From assembly GCA_001871325.1 (NCBI GenBank), contig MNVA01000046.1, positions 1-50,060 of the forward strand: a stretch of 50,060 bases of DNA. Reading direction: 5' to 3'. The DNA comes from Ignavibacteria bacterium CG1_02_37_35 (GTDB lineage: Bacteria; Bacteroidota; Ignavibacteria; Ignavibacteriales; Ignavibacteriaceae). Below, piece after piece: positions 35,368 to 43,536 of this stretch. The notes below the pieces were generated by a model that worked only from the letters and a program-made list of their open reading frames with translations, did no database searches and was not told where the DNA came from. A program made the translations under genes and the position numbers. Numbering within the stretch: the stretch's first letter is position 1; the number at the start of each line of letters is the position of its first letter.

Positions 35368-35922
35368 ATGTTAGTTTTTTCTCTCATCGCTTTGTCGGCA
35401 ATGTTTGCCTCAGGCGAAGAAGGTGGCGGCGGTAGTTTGCTTGCTGTTAATTATGGTTTGGCAGTTTGGACTATCCTAACTTTTTTAATTTTGCTCTTCA
35501 TTTTGAAAATATTTGCATGGAAGCCGATTCTTGCCGCACTTGCTGAAAGAGAACAAAAGATAAAAGATTCTTTGCAGATGGCTGAGAAAGCTAACGAAGA
35601 TGCCAAGCAGATGATTGAAGAAAATAAAAAGCAGCTCCTTCTCGCCGAAGATGAAGCGAAAAAAATTGTTGAACAAAGCCGCGTTTATGCAGAGAAACTT
35701 AAAACTCAATTACTTGAAGAAAGCAAAGTGCAATCCCAAAAATTGATTGCAAATGCTTCGCAAGAAATTGAACGCAAAAAAAATGAAGCATTTGATCAAC
35801 TCAAAAACCAGGTTGCCGATCTTTCTCTTTCAATTGCAGAAAAGATTTTAAAGCAAAGTGTTGATAAGAACGCTAATGCCGAAATGATCAAAAAATATAT
35901 TGACGAAATTCAAAAGAACTAA
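35368..35922 (+). CDS. atpF: ATP synthase F0 subunit b
   Basis: A 184-residue peripheral stalk subunit. It has one main transmembrane helix (LAVWTILTFLILLFILKIFAW), the conserved WKPILAALAERE after it, then a long charged coiled coil. A short signal-like hydrophobic stretch and a glycine run (SGEEGGGGS) precede the helix. atpH follows after two bases. Confidence 0.94.
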   Translation: MLVFSLIALSAMFASGEEGGGGSLLAVNYGLAVWTILTFLILLFILKIFAWKPILAALAEREQKIKDSLQMAEKANEDAKQMIEENKKQLLLAEDEAKKIVEQSRVYAEKLKTQLLEESKVQSQKLIANASQEIERKKNEAFDQLKNQVADLSLSIAEKILKQSVDKNANAEMIKKYIDEIQKN

Positions 35923-35924
35923 CC

Positions 35925-36479
35925 ATGGCAGTAAATAAAGTTGCCGTAAAATATGCAAAGAGTCTCCTCGATTTTGCAGAAGAAAGAAATGCATTACCAA
36001 CTTTTTCAAAAGATGTGGATGCCGTTCTTCACGTCTTCGGGCAAACCGATGAAGTGAAGAGATTTTTCAGAAATCCGATCATCAAAGAAAAAGATAAAGC
36101 AGCGGTTTTTACCACTCTCTTCAAAGAGAGAGTTTCAAACGAATTCTTTGAATTTGTTTCCCTGATGATTCGCAAAGGAAGAGAAAATGTTCTTGAAGAA
36201 GTCCTTTTATCTTTTGTTGAATTTAAGAATGAAGCTCTTGGGATTGTGCCTGTTGCCTTAACTACTTCTTATCCGTTAAGCGGTCAGGAGCTTGACCCGA
36301 TCAAAACAGCATTTGAAAAAATTCTAAACAAAAAAGTCATTTTTACGCTCGCAGTTGATGAAAAACTTATCGGCGGTTTTGTTGCAAAATGCAAAGACCA
36401 AATTTATGATGCTTCTCTTCAACATCAATTAGCGCTATTAAAAACTCAATTAAAATTTGGCGGACCCTCGTTAAACTAA
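35925..36479 (+). CDS. atpH: ATP synthase F1 subunit delta
   Basis: A 184-residue delta (OSCP-like) subunit that joins the stalk to F1. The N-terminal helical domain starts AVNKVAVKYAKSLLDFAEE. The C-terminal signature is KVIFTLAVDEKLIGGFVAKC followed by YDASLQHQLALLK. It starts two bases after atpF, so it is coupled, and lies before atpA. Confidence 0.93.
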   Translation: MAVNKVAVKYAKSLLDFAEERNALPTFSKDVDAVLHVFGQTDEVKRFFRNPIIKEKDKAAVFTTLFKERVSNEFFEFVSLMIRKGRENVLEEVLLSFVEFKNEALGIVPVALTTSYPLSGQELDPIKTAFEKILNKKVIFTLAVDEKLIGGFVAKCKDQIYDASLQHQLALLKTQLKFGGPSLN

Positions 36480-36515
36480 TGATTCGCCTAAGGTGAATTC
36501 TAAAGGAAAAGTATT

Positions 36516-38066
36516 ATGGTAGATTTAAAACCCGATGAAATAACAGCGATAATACGGAAACAAATTTCCGGATACCAAAACGAAGTTGATGTTTATGAGT
36601 TCGGAACCGTACTGCAAGTTGGTGACGGTATCGCACGCGTTTATGGCTTGTCAAAAGTTATGGCTAGCGAACTGGTTGAATTTCCGAATGATGTTTTTGG
36701 CATGGTACTTAATCTTGAAGAAGATAGTGTTGGCTGCGTTTTGTTTGGTGACTCTTCTTTAGTAAAAGAAGGTGATCAAGTTAAACGTACGGGCAGAGTT
36801 GCTTCTATGCCGGTTGGTAATGCTATGCTTGGACGCGTTATTACTCCACTAGGTTCTCCACTTGATGGAAAAGGTCCAATTCATACCGATCAATTTTTAC
36901 CAATAGAAAGAAAAGCGCTTGGCGTTATTCAGAGACAACCGGTCAAAGAGCCGCTTCAAACCGGTATCGGTGCAATTGATGCGATGATTCCTATTGGTCG
37001 CGGTCAGAGAGAATTAATTATCGGCGATCGCCAAACCGGTAAAACTGCAGTTGCTGTTGATGCTATAATTAATCAGAAATTTACTCACACCGAAGAAGCC
37101 GCAAAGCTCGGCGTTAACCCGGTATTTTGCATTTATGTTGCAATTGGGCAAAAGAATTCGACCGTCGCACAAGTTGTCGCAAAGCTCCAAGAGAATGGCG
37201 CAATGGACTATACAACGGTTATTGCCGCTTCTGCATCAGATCCTGCGCCGCTTCAATTTATTGCACCGTATGCCGGCGCAACATTAGGAGAATTTTTTAG
37301 AGATAACGGAAGACATGCACTTGTAATTTATGACGATCTTTCGAAACAGGCGGTTGCTTATAGAGAGCTTTCATTATTGTTAAGAAGACCTCCTGGACGT
37401 GAAGCATATCCCGGTGATGTTTTTTATCTCCACTCACGTTTATTGGAAAGGGCTTCAAAGTTGAGCGATGTACTTGGCGGCGGAAGTCTAACCGCTTTAC
37501 CGATTATCGAAACTCAACAAGGTGACGTTTCTGCATATATTCCAACGAACGTAATTTCAATTACCGACGGTCAAATTTATCTTGAATCTAATCTTTTTAA
37601 TGCGGGTGTTCGCCCTGCCATTAACGTGGGCATTTCTGTTTCGCGGGTCGGCGGTAATGCTCAAATCAAAGCAATGAAAAAAGTTGCCGGAAGTTTGAAA
37701 CTTGATTTAGCGCAATACCGCGAGCTCGAAGCTTTCGCTAAATTCGGTTCGGATTTAGATGCATCAACAAAAAAGATTTTGACACGTGGTTCAAGATTGG
37801 TTGAATTATTAAAGCAAGGGCAGTATGTGCCGGTTCCAATTGAAAAACAAGTCGTAAGCATATACATAGGCACAAACGGCTACTTAGATGAAATCCCGGT
37901 TGTTGATGTAAAAAGATTTGAAAAAGAATTTCTTGAATTTGTTGAAGTCAAATATCAGGAGATATATAAATCTATTAGAGAAACAAAAGAACTGAAGGAA
38001 AACACGGTTACTTTGTTAAAGAAAGCCGGATCAGATTTTACGCAAATGTTTAAGAAGAGCGTCTAG
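36516..38066 (+). CDS. atpA: ATP synthase F1 subunit alpha
   Basis: A 516-residue non-catalytic nucleotide-binding subunit of F1. The Walker A motif GDRQTGKT is at 170-177, and [20 protein letters not shown] with [19 protein letters not shown] is the alpha signature. A Shine-Dalgarno sequence (aaagg) precedes the ATG. The stop is three bases before atpG. Confidence 0.97.
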   Translation: MVDLKPDEITAIIRKQISGYQNEVDVYEFGTVLQVGDGIARVYGLSKVMASELVEFPNDVFGMVLNLEEDSVGCVLFGDSSLVKEGDQVKRTGRVASMPVGNAMLGRVITPLGSPLDGKGPIHTDQFLPIERKALGVIQRQPVKEPLQTGIGAIDAMIPIGRGQRELIIGDRQTGKTAVAVDAIINQKFTHTEEAAKLGVNPVFCIYVAIGQKNSTVAQVVAKLQENGAMDYTTVIAASASDPAPLQFIAPYAGATLGEFFRDNGRHALVIYDDLSKQAVAYRELSLLLRRPPGREAYPGDVFYLHSRLLERASKLSDVLGGGSLTALPIIETQQGDVSAYIPTNVISITDGQIYLESNLFNAGVRPAINVGISVSRVGGNAQIKAMKKVAGSLKLDLAQYRELEAFAKFGSDLDASTKKILTRGSRLVELLKQGQYVPVPIEKQVVSIYIGTNGYLDEIPVVDVKRFEKEFLEFVEVKYQEIYKSIRETKELKENTVTLLKKAGSDFTQMFKKSV

Positions 38067-38069
38067 TTT

Positions 38070-38945
38070 ATGGCAACGCTAAGAGACATACGGCGAAGAA
38101 TCAAAGGGGTTCAGAACACCGAGCAAATTACTAAAGCTATGAAAATGGTTGCGGCTGCTAAGTTACGCCGCGCTCAAGAGAATGTGGTAAGTGCGCGTCC
38201 TTATGCAAGAAAAATTTCAGGATTGGTAAATCATTTATTAACCGACGAGTTGCGTGATACCAATCCGTTTATCGTTGAAAAAACTGTGAAAAAAGTCCTG
38301 GTAGTCGTGCTTACTTCCGATAGAGGTTTATGCGGCGCTTTTAACACTAATATTTTAAAAGAAGCCGTTCGTTTAATAGATGAGGAACTTATTCCGCAAC
38401 AAATTGAATATTCAATGTATTGCATCGGGAAAAAAGGGTTCGACTTTTTTAGAAAAAGAGATTACACCATTACCGGGAATACGCTTGGCATTTTCGGTCA
38501 TTTAAAATTTGCCGATGCTTTATCAATTTCAAATGCAATTATTTCCGGTTATCTAAACGGCGAGTACGATAAAATTGTAATTGTGTACAATGAATTTAAA
38601 TCTGTCGTCCGTCAGGAAATCGTTCGGGAACAATATCTGCCGATTTCTTTTGGCGAATCAGAAAAAGTAATACATCCTTCTATTGATTATATCTTTGAAC
38701 CTTCACAAAAAGAAATAATTGATTCATTGCTCCCTAAACATTTACACTCACAGATGTGGAGAATTTTATTAGAGTCTAACGCATCTGAATATGGGGCGCG
38801 AATGACCGCAATGGACAATGCTTCGACGAATGCAAAGGAATTGATAAGGTCGTTGAAAATCACTTATAACAAAGCACGTCAGGCAGCAATAACAAAGGAA
38901 ATTCTCGAAGTTGTTTCAGGCGCAAATGCTTCAAAGTCAGCTTAA
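38070..38945 (+). CDS. atpG: ATP synthase F1 subunit gamma
   Basis: A 291-residue central rotor shaft. The N-terminal coiled coil is RDIRRRIKGVQNTEQITKAM and the C-terminal coil is GARMTAMDNASTNAKELI, both family signatures. TSDRGLCGAFNTN lies in the Rossmann-like middle. It is the last atp gene here; no atpD (beta) or atpC (epsilon) follows. ffh begins two bases after its stop. Confidence 0.96.
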   Translation: MATLRDIRRRIKGVQNTEQITKAMKMVAAAKLRRAQENVVSARPYARKISGLVNHLLTDELRDTNPFIVEKTVKKVLVVVLTSDRGLCGAFNTNILKEAVRLIDEELIPQQIEYSMYCIGKKGFDFFRKRDYTITGNTLGIFGHLKFADALSISNAIISGYLNGEYDKIVIVYNEFKSVVRQEIVREQYLPISFGESEKVIHPSIDYIFEPSQKEIIDSLLPKHLHSQMWRILLESNASEYGARMTAMDNASTNAKELIRSLKITYNKARQAAITKEILEVVSGANASKSA

Positions 38946-38947
38946 CT

Positions 38948-40282
38948 ATGCTCGAAGACCTCAGTGCAAAACTTGAACTTGCTTTAAAAAAAGTTCGTGG
39001 ACAGGGGAAGATTACTGAAAAGAATGTTTCAGAAACTCTGCGTGAAATCCGCCGTGTTCTCTTAGATGCTGATGTTAATTACAAAGTCGCTAAAGAGTTC
39101 ATAGAAAATGTTTCTCAAAAAGCGTTAGGTCAGGAAGTTTTATCTTCGATAACCCCCGGGCAGCTAATCACCAAAATTATTTTTGATGAGTTAACTCTTC
39201 TGCTTGGTGAGAAGAATGCTGAATTGGAGATCAATCCGACAGGTCCAACGATAATTTTAATTATTGGTCTGCAAGGTTCGGGTAAAACAACTTTCTCGGC
39301 TAAACTTGCCGGTAAATTGAAGCAGCTAAACAGAAAACCGCTTCTCGTGGCAGCAGATATTTATCGCCCCGCCGCAATTGATCAGTTGAAGCAGCTCGGG
39401 AAGTCAATTTCAGTTCCGGTTTTTTCTCTTGAAGAAAAAGACGCAAGAAAAATTTCAACTGAAGCGCTGCTTTTTGCAAAGCAGAATGGACACGATACGG
39501 TTATAATCGATACAGCCGGGCGTCTTCATGTTGATGAAACATTAATGACGGAGATTTCTGATATTAAAGATCTTCTGAATCCATCCGAGACGTTGTTCGT
39601 AGTGGACTCAATGACCGGGCAGGATGCCGTTAACTCTGCAAAAGCCTTTCATGAGAAAGTTAATTTTACAGGGATTGTGCTTACCAAACTTGATGGAGAT
39701 TCAAGAGGAGGCTGCGCTCTCTCGATTAGAGCTGTTGTAGGTGAGCCGATAAAGTTCATTTCAAACGGTGAAAAGCTGAATGCGATCGAATCTTTTTACC
39801 CGGAGCGACTGGCGTCAAGAATTTTGGGTAAAGGAGATGTTGTTTCTTTGGTCGAAAAAGCCCGGGAAGCGTTCGATGAGAGGGATTCAGCTAAGCTTGA
39901 GGAGAAACTTCAAAAAAATAAATTTGATTTTGATGATTTTAGAAGTCAAATAACCGTGATAAAAAAAATGGGTTCTCTCTCTTCGCTAATGTCAATGGTT
40001 CCCGTGCTAAACCCGGCACTGATGAAAGATGCAAAAGTTGATGATAAAGCTTTAGTTCGAATTGAGGCTATAATCAACTCAATGACCAAAGAAGAAAGAA
40101 AAACCCCTAAAGTTCTCAACGGAAGCAGAAGAAAGAGAATAGCAATAGGAAGCGGTACATCCATTCAAGAAGTGAACCGTTTAATCAAGCAATTTCAAGA
40201 AATGCAGACAATGATAGGAAGAATGAAGCAAAAAGGCTTTTTAAATTCGGTTTTTAACAAGAAAAGTTTTAATTTTAATTAA
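38948..40282 (+). CDS. ffh: Signal recognition particle protein Ffh
   Basis: The 444-residue SRP GTPase that, with 4.5S RNA, targets nascent membrane proteins. It has an N domain, then the G domain with GLQGSGKTT (107-115), DIYRPAAIDQLKQL, DTAGRLHVD and TKLDGDSRGG. The M domain has the RRKRIAIGSGTSIQEVNRLI signature and a methionine-rich tail. It starts two bases after atpG. rpsP, khpA, rimM, trmD and rplS follow in the usual bacterial order. Confidence 0.97.
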   Translation: MLEDLSAKLELALKKVRGQGKITEKNVSETLREIRRVLLDADVNYKVAKEFIENVSQKALGQEVLSSITPGQLITKIIFDELTLLLGEKNAELEINPTGPTIILIIGLQGSGKTTFSAKLAGKLKQLNRKPLLVAADIYRPAAIDQLKQLGKSISVPVFSLEEKDARKISTEALLFAKQNGHDTVIIDTAGRLHVDETLMTEISDIKDLLNPSETLFVVDSMTGQDAVNSAKAFHEKVNFTGIVLTKLDGDSRGGCALSIRAVVGEPIKFISNGEKLNAIESFYPERLASRILGKGDVVSLVEKAREAFDERDSAKLEEKLQKNKFDFDDFRSQITVIKKMGSLSSLMSMVPVLNPALMKDAKVDDKALVRIEAIINSMTKEERKTPKVLNGSRRKRIAIGSGTSIQEVNRLIKQFQEMQTMIGRMKQKGFLNSVFNKKSFNFN

Positions 40283-40312
40283 GAAAAGTGACTAATTTGG
40301 AGAATATATAAT

Positions 40313-40738
40313 TTGGCAGTTAAGTTAAGATTACGCAGAATGGGAAAGAAGAGACAACCAATTTACAAGGTTGTAGCCGCAGATTCCCGTTCACCTCGAG
40401 ATGGAAAATTTTTAGAAGCAATTGGTCTTTATAATCCGAAAGCGAATCCGCTTTTTGTTGATATCAAAGAAGATCGCGCTTTGTATTGGTTAAGTGTTGG
40501 TGCTCAGCCCACTGATACGGTAAGAAGCCTTCTTCGTGCTAAAGGTATTACCCTAAAACAAGAATTACTTAAACGCGGTGCCCAACCGGAAGAAGTTGCA
40601 ACCGCTATGGAAAACTGGAATAAACTTAAAGAAGCTTCCTCTGAAAGGAAAGCAGCAAAAAAAGAGAAGAAAAAAGAAACCAGTGCAACAGAAGTAAAGG
40701 GCGCTGCTTCTGAAGAAAAAGTAGAACAACCTGCTTAA
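40313..40738 (+). CDS. rpsP: 30S ribosomal protein S16
   Basis: S16 core is the first 80 or so residues ([39 protein letters not shown]). The full product is 141 residues because of a lysine/glutamate/alanine-rich tail ([14 protein letters not shown]), as often seen in Bacteroidetes-group S16. The start is TTG at 40313, with a Shine-Dalgarno sequence (ggag) before it; no in-frame ATG fits. It lies between ffh and khpA. Confidence 0.95.
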   Translation: MAVKLRLRRMGKKRQPIYKVVAADSRSPRDGKFLEAIGLYNPKANPLFVDIKEDRALYWLSVGAQPTDTVRSLLRAKGITLKQELLKRGAQPEEVATAMENWNKLKEASSERKAAKKEKKKETSATEVKGAASEEKVEQPA

Positions 40739-40810
40739 TTATTAATTGTTTCTGTTCCGCTTTTTTACTTAATTCTAAAAGCTCCCGGCTCTAATTTAGG
40801 AGATTCTTCC

Positions 40811-41044
40811 ATGAAGGAATTCATTGAATTCATAGCAAAACATCTCGTTGATGATCCTGAGGCTGTGGCTATTCAGGAAAAAATTAATGAAGAAAAGAAA
40901 ATTGTTTTTTCTTTAAAGGTAGGACCCAACGATATCGGAAAAGTTATCGGTAAAAAAGGAAAAACCGCTATCGCTATGAGAACTTTGCTGACTGCGGTGG
41001 CTGCCAAGCAAGGGAAAAGAGCAATTTTAGATATTGAAGATTAA
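40811..41044 (+). CDS. khpA: KH-domain RNA-binding protein KhpA
   Basis: A 77-residue single KH-domain protein with the GxxG loop in VIGKKGKTAIAMRTLL. KhpA-type proteins bind RNA broadly, often with KhpB. It has a Shine-Dalgarno sequence (aggag). It sits between rpsP and rimM, its conserved location, six bases before rimM. Confidence 0.94.
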   Translation: MKEFIEFIAKHLVDDPEAVAIQEKINEEKKIVFSLKVGPNDIGKVIGKKGKTAIAMRTLLTAVAAKQGKRAILDIED

Positions 41045-41050
41045 TCCTTC

Positions 41051-41569
41051 TTGATTGGTTTTATCCTAATCGGAAAAATTATTTCTGTTTATGGGAAGAA
41101 CGGAGAAGTTAAAGTAAAACTCTACGACGAAAGTTCTAAAGAAATTTGTTATTCGGATTTTTATTTTGTTGATTTTTTTGGGTCTAAGAAAAAACTGAGA
41201 GTTAAATCGGCAAAACAAACCGGAAAATTTTTAATCCTCTTGTTCGAAGGTTTCAATTCGAAAGAAGCGACTTCTGTTCTCCTTGAAAAAGACCTTTACC
41301 TTGAAAAGGAGGAAAATCAAGAGTTACCTGAATTTAGTTTTTTAATTAAGGATTTGATAAACAGTGAGGTTTTTGCGTGTGACGAGTCGCTGGGGGAATT
41401 AATAGATGTTCTTTCACTTCCCGGCAATGATGTTTATGTTGTTCAAGATGCAAAAGGGAAGGAGTTATTAATTCCGGCTGTTAAAGAAATTATACACCGG
41501 TTTGATAAAAGCGTAAAAAAACTTTACTTGAAAGTTGAGAAGAGTTATTTCGAGGATGATGAGAATTGA
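41051..41569 (+). CDS. rimM: Ribosome maturation factor RimM
   Basis: A 172-residue 30S maturation factor that binds S19. The N-terminal domain begins FILIGKIISVYGKNGEVKVK, the usual RimM opening. The PRC-barrel domain has the motif IPAVKEIIHRFD near the end. The start is TTG at 41051, the only suitable codon; there is no strong Shine-Dalgarno sequence, so coupling to khpA six bases upstream is likely. It overlaps trmD at its end. Confidence 0.9.
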   Translation: MIGFILIGKIISVYGKNGEVKVKLYDESSKEICYSDFYFVDFFGSKKKLRVKSAKQTGKFLILLFEGFNSKEATSVLLEKDLYLEKEENQELPEFSFLIKDLINSEVFACDESLGELIDVLSLPGNDVYVVQDAKGKELLIPAVKEIIHRFDKSVKKLYLKVEKSYFEDDEN

Positions 41570-42239
41570 TATTATTTCTGCCGTACCAGAATTACTGCAG
41601 AGCCCTTTAAACACAAGCATTCTAAAAAGAGCACAACAGAAGCAAAAAGTAGAAATAGTTGTACATAATCTTCGCGATTATGCATTTGATAAACACAGAC
41701 AAATTGATGATAAACCGTTCGGTGGCGAAGCAGGGATGCTGCTTAAACCAGAGCCGTTCTTTGCGATACTTGAAAAACTTACTTCCGAGCGGGCATACGA
41801 TAAAGTTATCTTAACATCACCGCGAGGGAAATTATTTACGCAAAAAGTGGCTAATGATTTTTCTTTATGCCAGAACATTATTTTTCTTGCCGGTCATTAC
41901 AAAGGAATTGATGATCGTGTACGTGAGAGATTTGCGACAGACGAAATATCTGTCGGTGATTTTGTTCTCACCGGAGGCGAGCTTCCTATTTTGCTGATGG
42001 TTGATGCAATTATACGGTTAGTTCCCGGGGTGTTGAACGACAGTCTTTCCGCTTTGAATGATTCCTTTCAAGACGGGGACAATCTTTCTGCTCCAAATTA
42101 TACACGCCCGGCAGAATATAAAGGAATGAAAGTTCCTACTGTCTTATTGAGCGGAAACCATCAAGCAGTGCAGAAATGGCGTGAAGATCAGTCTAAATTA
42201 GTAACAGAAAAATGGAAAAAAAATAAAATAGCGGAGTAA
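41559..42239 (+). CDS. trmD: tRNA (guanine-37-N1)-methyltransferase TrmD
   Basis: Methylates G37 of tRNAs, preventing +1 frameshifts. The product is 226 residues with the trefoil-knot SAM site: DDKPFGGEAGMLLKPEP, then FLAGHYKGIDDRVRE and ISVGDFVLTGGELP. I choose the second of two adjacent ATGs (41559) so the protein begins MRIDIISAVPE, the family start. It overlaps rimM by 11 bases and is followed by rplS after three. Confidence 0.95.
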   Translation: MRIDIISAVPELLQSPLNTSILKRAQQKQKVEIVVHNLRDYAFDKHRQIDDKPFGGEAGMLLKPEPFFAILEKLTSERAYDKVILTSPRGKLFTQKVANDFSLCQNIIFLAGHYKGIDDRVRERFATDEISVGDFVLTGGELPILLMVDAIIRLVPGVLNDSLSALNDSFQDGDNLSAPNYTRPAEYKGMKVPTVLLSGNHQAVQKWREDQSKLVTEKWKKNKIAE

Positions 42240-42242
42240 ATC

Positions 42243-42590
42243 ATGATTAGCTTACATGAATTGTTGCCAGAGCAACAACCAAAAATAGACATACCGAATT
42301 TTCGATCCGGAGACCACATTAAAGTACATGTGAGAGTTATTGAAGGCGATAAAGAAAGAATCCAGGCTTTTGAAGGAGATGTTATCAGCATTCGCGGTGG
42401 TCAAGAGAATAAAACTTTTACAGTAAGAAAAGTATCAAGCGGTGTAGGTGTTGAAAGAATATTTCCTTTTTACTCTCCCAAAATCGCTAAGATAGAGCTT
42501 CTCAAGGAAGGCGATGTGCGAAGAGCCAAATTGTTTTATCTTCGTGAACTCTCCGGTAAAGCTGCAAGAATTAAATCTAAAAAGAAATAA
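42243..42590 (+). CDS. rplS: 50S ribosomal protein L19
   Basis: A 115-residue L19. Signatures: [46 protein letters not shown] and [19 protein letters not shown]. It has a Shine-Dalgarno sequence (ggag) and is last in the ffh-rpsP-khpA-rimM-trmD-rplS series, just before a strong terminator. Confidence 0.97.
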   Translation: MISLHELLPEQQPKIDIPNFRSGDHIKVHVRVIEGDKERIQAFEGDVISIRGGQENKTFTVRKVSSGVGVERIFPFYSPKIAKIELLKEGDVRRAKLFYLRELSGKAARIKSKKK

Positions 42591-42600
42591 TAAAACGACA

Positions 42601-42623
42601 AGCCGCCGCTTGGCGGCTTTTTT
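42601..42623 (+). terminator. Intrinsic terminator after rplS
   Basis: The stem agccgcc (42601-42607) pairs with ggcggct (42612-42618), with a 4-base loop and a T-run. It closes the long run that starts at 29066. Confidence 0.92.
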
Positions 42624-42628
42624 ATGCT

Positions 42629-43393
42629 ATGAAGTACATATTCCCCGACAATCTTTTTTCTCGTTTTTATGCTTTTTCTTTTTCTGAAGAAGAAAAAAAA
42701 CGGATATCATTTTTACCTTCGGCCCAGATTACGGCGGCTTTACTAAATGAAAAAGATGCCATAGGATTAATACCCACATTAGATTTATTAACACACGAGC
42801 AATTGTTTGTTTCAAAACTCGGCGGGGTTTCCTTCGAAAGCGAATTCTGCAATTCCTATCTATATTTTCCTACAAACATAGATCAGAAAAAAGTCACGGA
42901 AGTTGCTCTTTCGGGAGATGTTTCTTCTTTAGAAGCTATTCTCTGCAAAATATTATTTGCCGAGCTTTACGATCAGCAAGTAAAAATGTCACTTCAAACG
43001 AGTAGTGAAATTGAATCTGACATGCCGCTTTTACTTGTGGGAGATACCAATTTTGTTAATGAAAGATGCCTGACCGGAATTAGCTTTGCAGATGGTGCCA
43101 TAGAGATCCTTTCCGCCCCTTTTGTAAATTTTGTTTTTGCAGGGAAAGAAAAGGAAACAGTAATTGCATTTAATAACAATTTTGCATCGCTCATTCCAAA
43201 GCTCTATAAATCAATTCTTCCTTTCATAGCTTCGTTAAATCTAACCTCTGAACTGAAAGATAAAATAAGAGAAGAATTCTCTTCATTCGTATTTGAATTT
43301 GACAGCATGGATATTGATGGAATTGCTCAATTGACAAGACTACCTTACTATCACGTTATGATCAAAGAAATGATTGAAATTAAATTTGTTTGA
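42629..43393 (+). CDS. Diverged MqnA/MqnD-like periplasmic-binding-fold protein
   Basis: A 254-residue protein with no signal peptide. Two segments recall chorismate dehydratase MqnA: DAIGLIPTLDLL (about 47-58), like the MqnA motif before the active site, and SLEAILCKILFAELY...MPLLLVGDTNF (about 103-141), like the MqnA stretch around the conserved (L)IGD. The overall similarity is weak, and other MqnA residues cannot be matched with confidence. No menaquinone or other recognised pathway gene is adjacent. It starts a few bases after the rplS terminator. It may be a divergent MqnA paralogue or a new family using the same fold. Confidence 0.45.
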   Translation: MKYIFPDNLFSRFYAFSFSEEEKKRISFLPSAQITAALLNEKDAIGLIPTLDLLTHEQLFVSKLGGVSFESEFCNSYLYFPTNIDQKKVTEVALSGDVSSLEAILCKILFAELYDQQVKMSLQTSSEIESDMPLLLVGDTNFVNERCLTGISFADGAIEILSAPFVNFVFAGKEKETVIAFNNNFASLIPKLYKSILPFIASLNLTSELKDKIREEFSSFVFEFDSMDIDGIAQLTRLPYYHVMIKEMIEIKFV

Positions 43394-43442
43394 AGAAGTC
43401 ACCTCCTTAAAAGGATCATTAGAATCAGAAGTTGAATGGTAA

Positions 43443-43491
43443 GCGAAGTCGAATTCTGTTTAAATCGGAAATTAATGTTTCTCGACTTCGC
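43443..43491. repeat. Inverted repeat between convergent genes
   Basis: The arms gcgaagtcga (43443-43452) and tcgacttcgc (43482-43491) are perfectly complementary, with a 29-base loop. There is no T-run, and it lies between two convergent genes. The gcgaagtcga unit looks like a dispersed intergenic repeat. Confidence 0.6.
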
Positions 43492-43536
43492 CCGACATGG
43501 CTAGTTCACTTTTTAAGCTTTCCGCTCACAAACAGT

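Noticed and set aside
43399-43408. tcacctcctt, matching the 16S rRNA 3' end (anti-Shine-Dalgarno)
   Set aside because: A ten-base match with no other 16S sequence nearby; on the minus strand it reads as a Shine-Dalgarno sequence but no reading frame of useful length follows.
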